Positions 18,960-28,995 are shown, numbered from the stretch's first letter. The stretch: 64,000 nucleotides of DNA from Aeromicrobium sp. (GCF_023146395.1 NZ_JAGLCD010000001.1:147239-211238); one strand, 5' to 3'. Numbers and translations are program-made. The notes: generated from the letters alone by a model not told the origin.

Positions 18960-20150
18960 ATGGTCAGCGACATCACCCTCCTGGGTGCCACGGGATACAC
19001 CGGCGGCCTGACCGCCGACTATCTTGGCTCCCACCTTCCGGACGGCGCCACGTGGTCGATCGCGGGCCGCAGCCGGGCGAAGCTGGAGGTTGCCGCGGAC
19101 CGGATCGAGGCCGCCGGCGGGGTGCGTCCGGAGCTCGTCGAGGCCGACGTCACCGATGCCAGCTCGCTTCGCGGCGTCGCGGAGGGCACGCGGGTGCTGG
19201 TCACCACGGTGGGGCCCTATCTCAAGCACGGCGAGCCTGCGGTGAAGGCCGCCGCCGAGGCGGGCATCGCGTACCTCGACCTCACGGGCGAGCCGCAGTT
19301 CGTCGACGACATGTGGCTGAAGCACCACGCCACAGCGGTGGCGTCGGGCGCACGCCTGGTGCATGCGGCGGGATTCGACTCGGTGCCGTACGACCTCGGG
19401 GTGCTCTACACGGTCCAGCAGCTGCCCGACGACGTCCCGATCACCGTCAACGCCTATCTGCGTGCCGGCATCACCCCGTCGGGCGGCACCTTCCACTCGG
19501 CGATCGGTCAGTTCTCGAGCTTTCGGGAGTCGGCCAAGCTGGCCAAGAAGCGGCGCGCGTCCGAGGAGCGTCCGGCTGATCGGAAGGTCCGCGGCACCGG
19601 CAGACTCGGGCGGGCGCCCCACGACACCGGCTGGGCCGTGCCGCTGCCCACGATCGACCCGCAGGTCGTGCTTCGCTCGGCCCGCGCGCTCCCGACGTAC
19701 GGCCCGGAGTTCACGTACGGTCACTTCGCCCACGTGCGCACGACGCGCATGCTGGCCGCTGGTGCGGTCGGCGTCGGGGCCCTGGCCGTCACGGCGCAGG
19801 TGCCGCCGCTGCGCAAGCTGCTCCTGTCGCGCATGGATCCCGGCGACGGCCCCGAGCAGGCCCAGCGCGAGAAGGCGTGGTTCAAGCTCGACCTGCTGGC
19901 CCAGGCCGGAGGCGACACGCTGCACACCCGGGTCACGGGCAAGGACCCCGGCTACGGCGGCACCGCCAAGTACCTCGGTGAGGCCGCGATGAGCCTGGCG
20001 TTCGACGACCTCCCCGACGTCAGCGGGCAGACCACCACCGCGGTCGCGATGGGTCAGGCCCTGATCGACCGCCTCAACCCCGAGGCCATGAAGTTCCAGA
20101 CCTGCGAGGAGCATCGTGCGGGTCCTGATCACCACCGCGGAGCGGTCTGA
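18960..20150 (+). CDS. saccharopine dehydrogenase-like NAD(P)-binding oxidoreductase
   Basis: 396 residues. The N-terminal Rossmann motif GATGYTGGLTADYL binds NAD(P). The segment GIAYLDLTGEPQFVDD and HAAGFDSVPYDLG are typical of the saccharopine dehydrogenase/trans-acting enoyl reductase family. In mycobacteria such proteins include the enoyl reductase that assists polyketide lipid synthesis, but most members have no known substrate. A hydrophobic stretch (about residues 264-282) may touch the membrane. It runs in the same direction as clpX, 34 bases downstream. Confidence 0.82.
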   Translation: MVSDITLLGATGYTGGLTADYLGSHLPDGATWSIAGRSRAKLEVAADRIEAAGGVRPELVEADVTDASSLRGVAEGTRVLVTTVGPYLKHGEPAVKAAAEAGIAYLDLTGEPQFVDDMWLKHHATAVASGARLVHAAGFDSVPYDLGVLYTVQQLPDDVPITVNAYLRAGITPSGGTFHSAIGQFSSFRESAKLAKKRRASEERPADRKVRGTGRLGRAPHDTGWAVPLPTIDPQVVLRSARALPTYGPEFTYGHFAHVRTTRMLAAGAVGVGALAVTAQVPPLRKLLLSRMDPGDGPEQAQREKAWFKLDLLAQAGGDTLHTRVTGKDPGYGGTAKYLGEAAMSLAFDDLPDVSGQTTTAVAMGQALIDRLNPEAMKFQTCEEHRAGPDHHRGAV

Positions 20151-20214
20151 CTCTCAGGACCCGCAGGTCGAGTGCCGTGCGGAGTGCCCGAGGAACGAGG
20201 GCGCGACGCGCGGT

Positions 20215-20299
20215 GTATCGAGACCGTGGTGAGGTGACGGACACCCTCAGCCACCGTCCGGTGCTGGGGCCCGAAGGTCACGTGACCGGGTCTCGATAC
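20215..20299. repeat. long-range inverted repeat after the dehydrogenase gene
   Basis: GTATCGAGACC (20215-20225) and GGTCTCGATAC (20289-20299) are perfect 11-bp arms 63 bases apart. Together with the adjacent 36-bp repeats this looks like a repetitive extragenic element. Confidence 0.55.
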
Positions 20300-20307
20300 G
20301 GTCGGCC

Positions 20308-20411
20308 GCGGGCGGCCTCCCACTCGACCAGCGAGTGGGTTCGGCGGGCGGCCTCCCACTCGACCAGCGAGTGGGTTTGGCGGGCGGCCTCCCACTCGAC
20401 CAGCGGAGGGG
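20308..20411. repeat. three tandem 36-bp repeats with internal hairpins
   Basis: The 36-bp unit starts at 20308, 20344 and 20380. Each has CCCACTCG-ACCAG-CGAGTGGG, an 8-bp perfect stem; the third copy is degenerate at its end (GCGGAGGGG), where it meets the valS stop codon. The array lies between convergent genes and could serve as a two-way terminator. There are no unique spacers, so it is not a CRISPR. Confidence 0.8.
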
Positions 20412-22994
20412 TTACTCCGCCTCCGCCAGCGTGGCCTCGACCGTGACCTCGGTGGTGCCGTCAGCGGGGGAGAGCGTGAGCTCGCCGACCACGCGACCGG
20501 CGGCCTTGACGTCGTCGAGGGCCAGAGCGGCGAGGTCGAGCACCGCGGCCGGACCGGTGGCCGTCGCCGCGGTGACCTCGGTGCGCTGACTGACCTTGGC
20601 GGTCGACTTCGCGCCACGGATGCCGGCGAGCACCTGCCCCGCCGCCGCGAGCACGCCCGCGTCGGCGCCCTCGGGCAGCTCGTCCGCGGTGGGCCAGGCG
20701 GCCCGGTGGATCGAGCCCTCCTGCCACCACGACCAGACCTCCTCGGTCACGTACGGCAGGTACGGCGCGAGCAGGCGCAGCTGCGTCGACAGCGCCAGCA
20801 CGAACGCGGCCTTTGCGGACGCGCCACCGGCGTCGTCGCGACGGGCACGCTCCTTGACGAGCTCGAGGTAGTCGTCGCAGAAGTCCCAGAAGAACTTCTC
20901 GGTGACCTCGAGCGCCGAGGCGTAGTCGTAGTCCTCGAGGAACGCCGTGGCCTCGCCGACGACGGTGCGCAGGCCCGCCAGCATGGCCAGGTCGAGCGCC
21001 TCGGTGACCCGAGAGGCATCGAGGAACGAGGCGTCGGCGCCCAGACCGTAGGACTCCTCCGCGGCCAGCACGAACTTGCTGGCGTTGAGCACCTTCATCG
21101 CCAGGCGACGTCCGACCTTCATCTGCGCCTCGTCGAAGGGCGAGTCGGCCCCCGGACGAGCACCGGCGGCCCGCCAGCGCACGGCATCGGCGCCGTACTT
21201 GTCCAGGATCTCGTTGGGCACGACGACATTGCCCTTGGACTTGCTCATCTTCTTGCGATCGGGGTCGACCACGAAGCCCGACAGTGCCGCGGTGCTCCAC
21301 GGCACTCCGTCGAACTCCTGGTGGGCCCGCACGACCGAGCTGAACAGCCAGGTGCGGATGATGTCGTGACCCTGGGGGCGCAGGTCCATCGGGTAGGTCG
21401 CGGCGAAGAGCTCCGGGTCGCGCTCCCACCCTGTCACGAGCTGCGGGGTGAGCGAGGACGTGGCCCACGTGTCGAGCACGTCGGGATCGGCCATGAACCC
21501 GCCGGCCACGCCACGCTGGGACTCCTCGAAGCCGGGGGGCGTCTGCGACGCCGGGTCGACCGGGAGGGTGTCCTCGGCGGCGAAGATCGGGTCGTCGTAG
21601 TCGGGCTGAAGATCGGCGTCGAGGCGGTACCAGACCGGGAACGGGATGCCGAAGAAGCGCTGACGGCTCACGAGCCAGTCGCCGTTGAGGCCCTCGATCC
21701 AGTTGGTGAGCCGGCTCTGCATGTACCCGGGCTTCCAGCTGATCTCGTCGCCGCGCTTGACGAGCGCCTGGCGCAGGTCGCTGTCACGGCCGCCGTTGGC
21801 GATGTACCACTGGCGGGTCGAGACGATCTCGAGCGGCTTGTCGCCCTTCTCGTAGAAGTTGGCCATGCGCTGGGTCGGCACGGGGTCGCCGTCGAGGTCG
21901 CCGCTGGCGCGCAGCGCGGCCACGACGGCCTCGCGCGCCGAGAACGTGGTCTTGCCGGCGAGCTCGGCGAACAGGTCGCGACCGGCGTCGCTCGCGATCC
22001 ACTCGGGCACCTCGCGCAGGAAGCGGCCGTCGCGACCGATCACGGTGCGGTTGGGGAGCTGGTGCTCGCGCCACCAGATCACGTCGGTCAGGTCGCCGAA
22101 CGTGCAGCAGTGCACGATGCCGGAGCCCTTCTCCGGGTCGGCGAGCGTGCTGGCGATGACGGGCACCTCGACGCCGAAGATCGGCGAGGTCGCAGTGGTG
22201 CCGAACAGGTGCCGGTACCGCTCGTCGTCGGGGTGGGCGATGAGCGCGACGGCGGCCGGGGTGAGCTCGGGGCGGGTCGTCTCGACGTGCGTCGTGCTGC
22301 CGTCGCTCAGGTGGTAGGCCACCCGGTGGTAGGCGCCCGGGTAGTCGCGCGCCTCGAGCTCGGCCTGCGCCACGGCGGTCTGGAACGTGACGTCCCACAG
22401 CGTGGGGGCGTCCTGCGTGTACGCCTCACCCCGGGCCACGTTGCGCAGGAAGGCTCGCTGGCTCGTGACCTGGGCGGCCTCGCCGATCGTGGTGTAGGTC
22501 TGGGTCCAGTCGACGCTCAGCCCGAGCGTGCGCCACAGCTTCTCGAAGACCTTCTCGTCCTCCGCGACGAGCTCGTTGCACAGCTCGATGAAGTTGCGAC
22601 GGCTGATCGGGATCTGCTTCTTCGCGTCCGGCTTCTCCGGCGGGGTGAACGCGGGGTCGTACGCGACCGTGGGATCGCAGCGCACGCCGTAGTAGTTCTG
22701 CACGCGACGCTCCGTGGGCAGGCCGTTGTCGTCCCAGCCCATGGGGTAGAACACCTCGAAGCCGCGCATGCGCTTGTACCGGGCGATGACGTCGGTGTGG
22801 GTGTAGCTGAACACGTGACCCACGTGCAGCGAGCCCGACACGGTCGGTGGCGGGGTGTCGATCGAGTACACCGCGGAGCGCTCGGCCGGGCGCTGGAACC
22901 GGAACGTCCCACGGTCCTCCCATACGCCGCTCCACCGCTCCTCGAGGCCTTCGAGGACGGGCTTCTCCGGGACACGGTTCGCGGCACTGTTCAC
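20412..22994 (-). CDS. valS: valyl-tRNA synthetase, archaeal-type
   Basis: Charges tRNA-Val. 860 residues. The class I motifs are HVGH (in [20 protein letters not shown]) and KMSKSKGN. Editing-domain and anticodon-binding regions are present, but the protein ends without an obvious C-terminal coiled-coil arm like that of ordinary bacterial ValRS. The wording [17 protein letters not shown] and [18 protein letters not shown] is that of the archaeal-type lineage, also found in some bacteria. It sits between clpX and folC, the normal actinobacterial valS position, but on the opposite strand to both. It is the only valS in the window. Confidence 0.93.
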   Translation of the reverse strand: MNSAANRVPEKPVLEGLEERWSGVWEDRGTFRFQRPAERSAVYSIDTPPPTVSGSLHVGHVFSYTHTDVIARYKRMRGFEVFYPMGWDDNGLPTERRVQNYYGVRCDPTVAYDPAFTPPEKPDAKKQIPISRRNFIELCNELVAEDEKVFEKLWRTLGLSVDWTQTYTTIGEAAQVTSQRAFLRNVARGEAYTQDAPTLWDVTFQTAVAQAELEARDYPGAYHRVAYHLSDGSTTHVETTRPELTPAAVALIAHPDDERYRHLFGTTATSPIFGVEVPVIASTLADPEKGSGIVHCCTFGDLTDVIWWREHQLPNRTVIGRDGRFLREVPEWIASDAGRDLFAELAGKTTFSAREAVVAALRASGDLDGDPVPTQRMANFYEKGDKPLEIVSTRQWYIANGGRDSDLRQALVKRGDEISWKPGYMQSRLTNWIEGLNGDWLVSRQRFFGIPFPVWYRLDADLQPDYDDPIFAAEDTLPVDPASQTPPGFEESQRGVAGGFMADPDVLDTWATSSLTPQLVTGWERDPELFAATYPMDLRPQGHDIIRTWLFSSVVRAHQEFDGVPWSTAALSGFVVDPDRKKMSKSKGNVVVPNEILDKYGADAVRWRAAGARPGADSPFDEAQMKVGRRLAMKVLNASKFVLAAEESYGLGADASFLDASRVTEALDLAMLAGLRTVVGEATAFLEDYDYASALEVTEKFFWDFCDDYLELVKERARRDDAGGASAKAAFVLALSTQLRLLAPYLPYVTEEVWSWWQEGSIHRAAWPTADELPEGADAGVLAAAGQVLAGIRGAKSTAKVSQRTEVTAATATGPAAVLDLAALALDDVKAAGRVVGELTLSPADGTTEVTVEATLAEAE

Positions 22995-23043
22995 AAGGGA
23001 TGAGTCTAGGCGCCACCGGCACCCGGCCGGGCGTGCCGGGTGC

Positions 23044-25353
23044 CTACGCGCGGTGCTCTGGTGCGGTCCGCGCGGGCGCGGCGTCGACGGGGTCAGCCGC
23101 GTGCCCGGCGTCGGCGACGTGGTGCGAGCCGTCGGTGCGCCACAGGTGGCTCGGCCACCACATCCACCGGCCCACGTCGAGCGTCAGGGCGGTCACGAGC
23201 ACCGAGCGCACGACGATCGTGTCGAGCAGGACGCCGAGGGCCACGACGAAGCCGAGCTGGGCCAGGAAGACGATCGGCAGCGTGGCGAGCGCGGAGAAGG
23301 TGCCGGCGAGCACGAGCCCGGCCGAGGTGATGACGCCGCCCGTGGCCGCCAGGCCGATCAGGGCGCCGCGGCGGGTGCCGATCTTGACCGACTCCTCGCG
23401 GACCCGGGTCATGAGGAAGATGTTGTAGTCGATGCCGAGCGCCACCAGGAACACGAAGGCGAACAGCGGGAAGGACGTGTCGGTGCCGGCGAAGTCGAAG
23501 ACCTGCTGGAACACGACGGCACTGATGCCGAGCGCCGCCCCGAAGGACAGCACGACGGTGCCGAGGAGGATCAGCGGCGCCAGGATCGAGCGCAGCAGGA
23601 CCCCGAGCACGACGAGCACGACGAGCAGGATCAGCGGGATGATCAGCTGGTTGTCGGCCGCCGAGGCCGCACGAACGTCGAGGCCGATCGCCGAGATGCC
23701 ACCGACCTGGGCATCGGCGCCGTCGACCGCGTGCACCGCCTCACGGGCCCGTTCGACGGTGTCGTACGCCGCCTCGGAGTCGGAGGCCGCGGTCAGGGTG
23801 CGCTCGAAGTAGACGACGTCGCCGCGCACGAGACCGTCCTGGCTCTCCGGCGAGCCCGGGGCTGCGGAGGCGGACGCGGGCTGCAGGCCGTCGGTGTCGT
23901 CGAGCGCGGCCGCCACGGCCCCGGCGTCGGCGGCCCTGGCCACGACCTGCACCGGCGAGCCCTCGCCGGCGGGGAAGTGATCGGCGATGACCTCGTCGGC
24001 CACGATCGAGGGTTGCTCGGTCGTGAAGGTGTCGGCGTTCGAGAGCAGGCCCGAGTTGAGCTGGGTCATGCCGACGCAGGCCAGGCCGAGCAGCACGGTC
24101 GTGGTGACCCACACGGTGCGCGGGCGTCGGGCGACCCGGGTGCCCACGCGACCCCAGAGCCCGCTGCCCTCGGTCTTGACGTCGCCGAACCGCGGCACGA
24201 AGGGCCAGAACACCCAGCGGCCGAAGACCACGAGCAGCAGCGGCAGCACGATCAGCATCACGAGCAGGGCCACCACGATGCCGGCCGCGGTGACGGGACC
24301 CAGCCCGGCCGTGGAGTTCATCTGGGCAAAGCTCAGGCACAGCAGCCCGATCACGACCGTGAGCCCGCTCGCGACGATGGCGGGGGCCGCGCGGCGCAGG
24401 GCGTGGCTCATCGCGTCGATGCGGTGCTCGAAGTTGCGCAGCTCCTCGCGGTAGCGCGCCACGAGCAGCAGGGCGTAGTCGATGCCGGCGCCCAGCACGA
24501 GCACCGCCAGGATCCCGGCGCTCTGGCCGTTGACCGTGAGGTCGGCGTACCGGGCGAGCAGGTACACGACGCCTTCGGCGGCGCCGACGCTGAGCACGCC
24601 GCAGACCAGCGGGATGAGCCAGAGGAACGGGCTGCGGTAGGTGAGCAGCAGCATGACGACCACGACGCTGAGGGCGGCCAGCAGGAGGATCCCGTCGATG
24701 CCGGCGAAGGCCGTGGCCTGGTCGGCGCCGAAGGCGAGGGGGCCGCCGACGTAGCCCTGGAGCCCGCCCCCGGTGGAGGAGGCGACGACCTCCCGCATCG
24801 CGTCGACCGCGTCGGGGAGCTGCTCGAAGCCTGCGGTGTCGTCGATGCGGTAGGTCACCACGAGCTGCAGCGCCGTGCCGTCCTGTGAGGTGAGCCGGGC
24901 GACCAGGTCGTCGCTGATCTGACCGGCCGGAGCCGTGGCCGCGACCTGCTGCTCGGCTGGCGACAGGCTCAGCACGGCGGGAGCGACGGCGCTGACGACG
25001 TTCTCGTCGAGGTCCTGCAGCTCGGCCAGGGCGCCGCGGACGGTGACGACGTCGGCGGCCGTGATCCCGCTGTCGCGCACGAAGACCACGATCGCCGGTG
25101 ACTCGTCGTCGCTCGCGAAGCCCGCCGTGCGCTCGATGACCTTGGTGGACTCGGCGTCACCGGGGAGCCAGCTGGCGATGTCGTTCTCCTGGACGTCGCC
25201 CAGCTTGCTGGCCATCGAGCCGAAGCCGCCGAGGACCGCGACGGCGACGACCAGGCCGGCGACGATCGCGGTCCACGTGCCGCGGCGTGAGCGCCCGGGG
25301 GACGGCGTGGGGGACGGCGGGGAGAGCGGGGTGGGGCTCGGCGAGCTGTTCAT
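23044..25353 (-). CDS. MMPL-family RND exporter
   Basis: 769 residues with two copies of the RND half: a first helix (about 29-49), an extracellular loop, a bundle of five to six helices, and then the same again. The proton-relay motifs [11 protein letters not shown] (first half) and [15 protein letters not shown] (second half) are present. MMPL proteins export lipids, lipopeptides or drugs across the cytoplasmic membrane. No lipid synthesis gene is adjacent. It starts at the ATG at 25353 after AAGGA, and its ATG overlaps the stop codon of a 19-codon upstream frame (ATGA). Confidence 0.9.
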   Translation of the reverse strand: MNSSPSPTPLSPPSPTPSPGRSRRGTWTAIVAGLVVAVAVLGGFGSMASKLGDVQENDIASWLPGDAESTKVIERTAGFASDDESPAIVVFVRDSGITAADVVTVRGALAELQDLDENVVSAVAPAVLSLSPAEQQVAATAPAGQISDDLVARLTSQDGTALQLVVTYRIDDTAGFEQLPDAVDAMREVVASSTGGGLQGYVGGPLAFGADQATAFAGIDGILLLAALSVVVVMLLLTYRSPFLWLIPLVCGVLSVGAAEGVVYLLARYADLTVNGQSAGILAVLVLGAGIDYALLLVARYREELRNFEHRIDAMSHALRRAAPAIVASGLTVVIGLLCLSFAQMNSTAGLGPVTAAGIVVALLVMLIVLPLLLVVFGRWVFWPFVPRFGDVKTEGSGLWGRVGTRVARRPRTVWVTTTVLLGLACVGMTQLNSGLLSNADTFTTEQPSIVADEVIADHFPAGEGSPVQVVARAADAGAVAAALDDTDGLQPASASAAPGSPESQDGLVRGDVVYFERTLTAASDSEAAYDTVERAREAVHAVDGADAQVGGISAIGLDVRAASAADNQLIIPLILLVVLVVLGVLLRSILAPLILLGTVVLSFGAALGISAVVFQQVFDFAGTDTSFPLFAFVFLVALGIDYNIFLMTRVREESVKIGTRRGALIGLAATGGVITSAGLVLAGTFSALATLPIVFLAQLGFVVALGVLLDTIVVRSVLVTALTLDVGRWMWWPSHLWRTDGSHHVADAGHAADPVDAAPARTAPEHRA

Positions 25354-25409
25354 GACAGATCCTTCTCGGCGCGCTGCACGCTCACGGTGGTGCAGGTCGC
25401 GATCATCAT
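25350..25409 (-). CDS. 19-residue upstream ORF coupled to the MMPL gene
   Basis: ATG-ATG start at 25409 and TGA at 25350-25352 overlapping the mmpL ATG. The peptide reads [25 protein letters not shown] run lies just upstream and the mmpL ribosome site is inside the small frame, so its translation would open or feed the mmpL start. It may be a leader peptide or merely a chance frame. Confidence 0.35.
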   Translation of the reverse strand: MMIATCTTVSVQRAEKDLS

Positions 25410-25599
25410 GGTGCCCCCGACCGACACTCCGCGATGGGGGATTTCGCGCATTTCTCCCTGAGGGCGCCTGCTCACGTCGGCTGCGGAGCCGCGTCGCTCA
25501 GGCGTCGCCGGGCGGATCGGCCTCCCCAGCACCAGCGCCGACCGCGGCGGCGTGGGCTGACGTCCGACGGCCCTGGCTGCGGCTGCGATACTGGGGGAG

Positions 25600-26952
25600 A
25601 TGAGACCTTCCTTCTCCGAGGTCGAGCACGCGTTGCAGGGCCGCTGGCCCGAGACGCGTCTCGAGCCCTCGCTCGACCGCATCGCGGCGCTGACCCGGCT
25701 GATCGGCGACCCCCAGCAGTCGTTCCGCGTCGTCCACCTGACCGGCACGAACGGCAAGACGTCGACGGCGCGCATGATCGACGCCCTTCTGCGCACGCTC
25801 GACCTGCGCACCGGCCGGTTCACGAGCCCGCACCTGCAGTCGGTCACCGAGCGCATCAGCCTCGACGGCGAACCGCTGTCGCAGGAGGCGTTCGTCGACG
25901 CGTTCGCCGACGTCGCCGCCTACGCGCAGATCGTCGACGAGTCGCAGCCGCACCCGCTGTCGTTCTTCGAGATGACCGTCGCGATGGCGTACGCGGCGTT
26001 CGCCGACGCCCCGATCGACGTCGCCGTGGTCGAGGTCGGCATGGGTGGCACGTGGGACGCCACCAACGTCGCCGACGCCGACGTCGCCGTCGTGCTGCCC
26101 GTCGCGATGGACCACGCGCGCTACCTGGGCGACTCGCTGACCGACATCGCCCAGGAGAAGGCCGGCATCATCAAGGCCGGCGCGCGGGTCGTCGTGGCCG
26201 AGCAGGAGCCCGAGGTCATGGACGTTATCGGCCTGCGGGCCACCGACGTCGGCGCGACGCTGGTGCGCGAGGGGATCGACTTCGGCGTCGCCGCGCGGCT
26301 CGTGGCCGTCGGCGGCCAGCAGCTCGACCTGCAGGGCATCGGCCGGCTGTACGAGGACGTCTTCCTGCCCCTGCACGGTGCGCACCAGGCGCGCAACGCG
26401 GCGCTGGCCCTGGCGGCGGTCGAGTCGTTCCTGGGCGGTCGCGAGCTCGACCCCGACCTCGTCCGGTCGGCGTTCGCCTCGGTGCACTCCCCGGGGCGGC
26501 TGGAGGTCGTGCGACGCAGCCCCACCGTGCTGCTCGACGCCGCCCACAACCCGCACGGCATCGAGGCCTCGCTCGCCGCGATCGGCGAGGAGTTCTCGTT
26601 CAGCCCGCTCGTCGCGGTCGCCGCCGTCATGGCCGACAAGGACGTCGACGAGATCCTCCGCGCGCTCGACGGAGTCGTCGCGCACCTGGTCTGCACGCAG
26701 AACTCCTCCGACCGCTGCCTGCCGGCCAGCGAGCTGGGCGAGATCGCCGAGGACCTGCTCGGCGAGGACCGCGTCACGGTGGTGCCCCAGCTCGACGACG
26801 CGATCGTGCGAGGCATCGCGCTCGCCGAGGCGATGGAGGGCTACGAGGACGCGATCGGCAGCGGCGGCGTGCTCGTGACCGGATCGGTCGTCACGGTCGG
26901 CGAGGCCCGCACGCTGCTCGTCCCCACCGTGGCCGAGGGGACCGATCGATGA
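25600..26952 (+). CDS. folC: bifunctional folylpolyglutamate synthase/dihydrofolate synthase
   Basis: Mur-ligase-like enzyme that makes dihydrofolate and adds glutamates to folates. 450 residues. The P-loop is HLTGTNGKTSTARMI (near residue 48). TSPHLQSVTERI, the Mg-binding EVGMGGTWDATN, the lysine loop QEKAGIIK and DAAHNPHGIEA are all characteristic. A TGCGATACTGG block (as also found before rne) and GGGGGAG precede the ATG. It overlaps the next gene by four bases (ATGA), the same arrangement as M. tuberculosis folC-Rv2446c. Confidence 0.95.
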   Translation: MRPSFSEVEHALQGRWPETRLEPSLDRIAALTRLIGDPQQSFRVVHLTGTNGKTSTARMIDALLRTLDLRTGRFTSPHLQSVTERISLDGEPLSQEAFVDAFADVAAYAQIVDESQPHPLSFFEMTVAMAYAAFADAPIDVAVVEVGMGGTWDATNVADADVAVVLPVAMDHARYLGDSLTDIAQEKAGIIKAGARVVVAEQEPEVMDVIGLRATDVGATLVREGIDFGVAARLVAVGGQQLDLQGIGRLYEDVFLPLHGAHQARNAALALAAVESFLGGRELDPDLVRSAFASVHSPGRLEVVRRSPTVLLDAAHNPHGIEASLAAIGEEFSFSPLVAVAAVMADKDVDEILRALDGVVAHLVCTQNSSDRCLPASELGEIAEDLLGEDRVTVVPQLDDAIVRGIALAEAMEGYEDAIGSGGVLVTGSVVTVGEARTLLVPTVAEGTDR

Positions 26953-27329
26953 GGGCGCGCCTGTGCGCCGCGATGCTGTTCTTCGAGGCGATCCTCCTGG
27001 GGCTCTCGACGCCGGTCATGATCACGGTCGAGGACGTCGACCGTGGGCTCGCCCTGTGGCTCGGCCTCGGGCTGGCCGTGGCCTGCGTCCTCGTCGCGGG
27101 CCTGCTGCGACGCCCCGGCGGGTTCGCACTGGGTCACGCGCTGCAGGTGGCCGCGATCGCCCTCGGTCTCCTCGCGCCGGCCATGTACTTCGTCGGCGGC
27201 CTCTTCGCCCTGCTGTGGTGGGGCGCCTACCGGCTCGGGGGCACGGTCGACAGCGATCGGGCGCGGTGGGCCGCCGAGGCCGAGCAGACCGCGGAACCCC
27301 AGGAGAACGGCGGCGCCGCAGAGGTGTGA
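26949..27329 (+). CDS. DUF4233 membrane protein (Rv2446c-like)
   Basis: 126 residues, four hydrophobic helices (about 4-22, 33-51, 57-75, 78-93) and a polar alanine/glutamate-rich tail. The start RARLCAAMLFFEAILLGL and the position directly after folC, overlapping by ATGA, identify the conserved actinobacterial DUF4233 family. Its function is unknown. Its constant coupling to folC suggests a link to folate metabolism or transport, which is inference only. Confidence 0.85.
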   Translation: MRARLCAAMLFFEAILLGLSTPVMITVEDVDRGLALWLGLGLAVACVLVAGLLRRPGGFALGHALQVAAIALGLLAPAMYFVGGLFALLWWGAYRLGGTVDSDRARWAAEAEQTAEPQENGGAAEV

Positions 27330-27346
27330 ACCGCCTCCGGCGGGTC

Positions 27347-27352
27347 TAGTCT
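27347..27352 (+). promoter_or_regulatory. -10 box (TAGTCT), leaderless
   Basis: Six bases separate TAGTCT from the ATG at 27359, the recurring leaderless layout of this window. Confidence 0.45.
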
Positions 27353-27358
27353 CGAGCC

Positions 27359-27973
27359 ATGGTCAGGGTCCTGGCGGTCGCCGACGAGGTCGCGCCCCAG
27401 GTCGATGACGTCAGGGTGCGCTCCCTGCGGCCCGATCTGGTGCTCGCGGCCGGCGACCTGCCGTGGGACTACCTGGAGTTCCTCGCCTCCTGCCTGGAGG
27501 TCCCGGTCGTGTTCGTGCCGGGCAACCACGACCCGGAGATCGCCGCGAGATCGGCCTGGGGCGGGCCCGTGTTCGACGGCGCGCGCCCGCACGGCGCGGT
27601 CAACGCCGACGTGCGGGTCGTGGAGGCTGCGGGACTGCGGATCGCCGGCCTCGGCGGGAGCGTCCGCTACAACCGAGGGCCCCACCAGTACACCCAGCGC
27701 GAGTACGTGCGGCGCGCGCGACGTCTGGCGCGACGGGCCCGTCGCGCCGGCGGCGTCGACATCCTCCTGAGCCATGCTCCGCCGCGGGGACTCGGCGACG
27801 AGGACGACGGTCCGCACGTCGGCGTGGAGTCGATGCACGACCTCCTCGCCGATCTCGAGCCGCGGTGGCACGTGCACGGGCACATCCATCCCCACGGTTT
27901 CCCCCGGGCCGATCGTCAGGTCGGTCCGACCACCATCACGAACGTGGTGCCCTGGCGCCTGCTGGAGGTCTGA
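27359..27973 (+). CDS. calcineurin-like metallophosphoesterase
   Basis: 204 residues. The metal-binding pattern is complete in order: a degenerate first site (VADEVAPQVDD in place of SDxH), AGDLPWDY, PGNHDPE, SHAPPRG and HGHIHPHG. A small stand-alone phosphoesterase of the MPP family; such enzymes cut phosphodiesters of nucleotides or nucleic acids. The unusual first motif lacks the histidine of the canonical D-x-H. One base separates it from the ParB-domain gene, so they form an operon. Confidence 0.85.
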   Translation: MVRVLAVADEVAPQVDDVRVRSLRPDLVLAAGDLPWDYLEFLASCLEVPVVFVPGNHDPEIAARSAWGGPVFDGARPHGAVNADVRVVEAAGLRIAGLGGSVRYNRGPHQYTQREYVRRARRLARRARRAGGVDILLSHAPPRGLGDEDDGPHVGVESMHDLLADLEPRWHVHGHIHPHGFPRADRQVGPTTITNVVPWRLLEV

Positions 27974-27974
27974 C

Positions 27975-28829
27975 ATGCCGCGCGAGAGTGGTTCTCCCCG
28001 GGTCGACGCCGAGAGCGACTTCCTGCGTGCCCGTCGCCAGCAGGTGCTGGCCGGTCTCGCGGCACGGGTGCGCGGCGCCACCGACGACGTCGTGCAGGCG
28101 ATGTCCTTCGACGAGGTCGTCGAGGCGCTGGGTCGTCGCGGCGAGCGCTACGCCGGGACCCGTGTCATCCCGCTCGACGCCATCGTGGGCTCGGTCGACA
28201 AGGTCAAGGACTTCGACCGCCGGTTCCGCCCCACCTCGACCCGCAGCCGCGAGCGCTGGGAGCGTCTGGCGCGGGCCAGCCGCAAGGGGGAGGAGATCCC
28301 GCCGATCGAGGTCTACCAGGTCGGCGACTACTACTTCGTCCGCGACGGGCACCACCGGGTCTCGGTCGCGCACAGTCTCGGGGTGACGCTGATCGAGGCG
28401 CGCGTCACGGTGGTCGACACGCTCTTGACCCCGGTCGGGGTCGGTGCCCGCGACGAGCTGGAGCTCAAGCACTGGCGACGGCTCATGCTGGAGCGGGTTC
28501 CGTTCACGGGGGAGGCGCGCGCCGCCGTCGCGGTCGACCATCCCGTCCAGTACGGCGAGATCGCCGAGAACGTCGAGGCCTGGGCGACCCGGCGCATGCA
28601 CGCCGAAGGGGCGTACATGGACCGGGAGACCATGGCCCGGCGCTGGTACGAGGAGGAGTACTGCCCCGTCGTGGAGCTCATCGAGGAGGCCGGGGTGCGC
28701 GGGCCCCACGAGCGCCCGACCGAGGCCTATCTGCGCATCGCCTGCGAGCGCTACACGTTGATCCGCGACCACGAGTGGAGCGCCGAGATCATGGAGCAGG
28801 TCGGCAAGGGCAAGCGCCGCAAGCGGTAG
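27975..28829 (+). CDS. ParB-like nuclease-domain (ParB/sulfiredoxin fold) protein
   Basis: 284 residues. Residues about 55-150 contain the ParB N-terminal fold, with IPPIEVYQVGDYYFVRDGHHRVSVAHSLG as its signature (the DGHHR loop binds nucleotide in this superfamily). The rest is helical and basic, ending KGKRRKR. It has no ParB helix-turn-helix I can recognise and is far from an origin, so chromosome partitioning is unlikely. It shares an operon with a phosphoesterase. The role is unknown, possibly nucleic-acid or nucleotide handling. Confidence 0.78.
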   Translation: MPRESGSPRVDAESDFLRARRQQVLAGLAARVRGATDDVVQAMSFDEVVEALGRRGERYAGTRVIPLDAIVGSVDKVKDFDRRFRPTSTRSRERWERLARASRKGEEIPPIEVYQVGDYYFVRDGHHRVSVAHSLGVTLIEARVTVVDTLLTPVGVGARDELELKHWRRLMLERVPFTGEARAAVAVDHPVQYGEIAENVEAWATRRMHAEGAYMDRETMARRWYEEEYCPVVELIEEAGVRGPHERPTEAYLRIACERYTLIRDHEWSAEIMEQVGKGKRRKR

Positions 28830-28869
28830 GTCCACGCGACCCAGTGGTCCCCTGACGGCTCCCCGCGGA

Positions 28870-28965
28870 GGTGGGACCGAGTCTGAGGGGTTGTGGTTGC
28901 TGCGTGGTCGAATCTGAGGGGGTGAGGGTGCCCGAGCACCCTTAATCCCTCAGACTGCGTCCACC
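28870..28965. repeat. dispersed palindromic intergenic element, family 1, copy B
   Basis: Reverse-complement relative of 3152-3271. It shares GGTTGCTG, GTCTGAGGGG, the GAGGG(T) core and GGGACCGA. Its tip is GGGTGC-CCGA-GCACCC (28926-28941). It lies between convergent genes and may act as a transcription barrier for both. Confidence 0.75.
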
Positions 28966-28995
28966 GGGCAGCCGGTGACGGAGGTCGTCAACGAT

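Noticed and set aside
20308..20411. possible CRISPR array
   Set aside because: Three back-to-back repeats with no unique spacers and no cas genes.
22855..24888. 677-codon plus-strand open frame antisense to the MMPL gene
   Set aside because: Low-complexity Glu/His/Asp/Arg-rich shadow of a membrane protein gene; no ribosome site or domain.
25350..25856. 168-codon minus-strand open frame before the MMPL gene
   Set aside because: Most of it is antisense to folC with poor composition; only the last 19 codons are worth noting.
27975..28829. chromosome-partitioning ParB
   Set aside because: Only the N-terminal ParB/sulfiredoxin fold is seen, with no helix-turn-helix, ParA or origin genes nearby.
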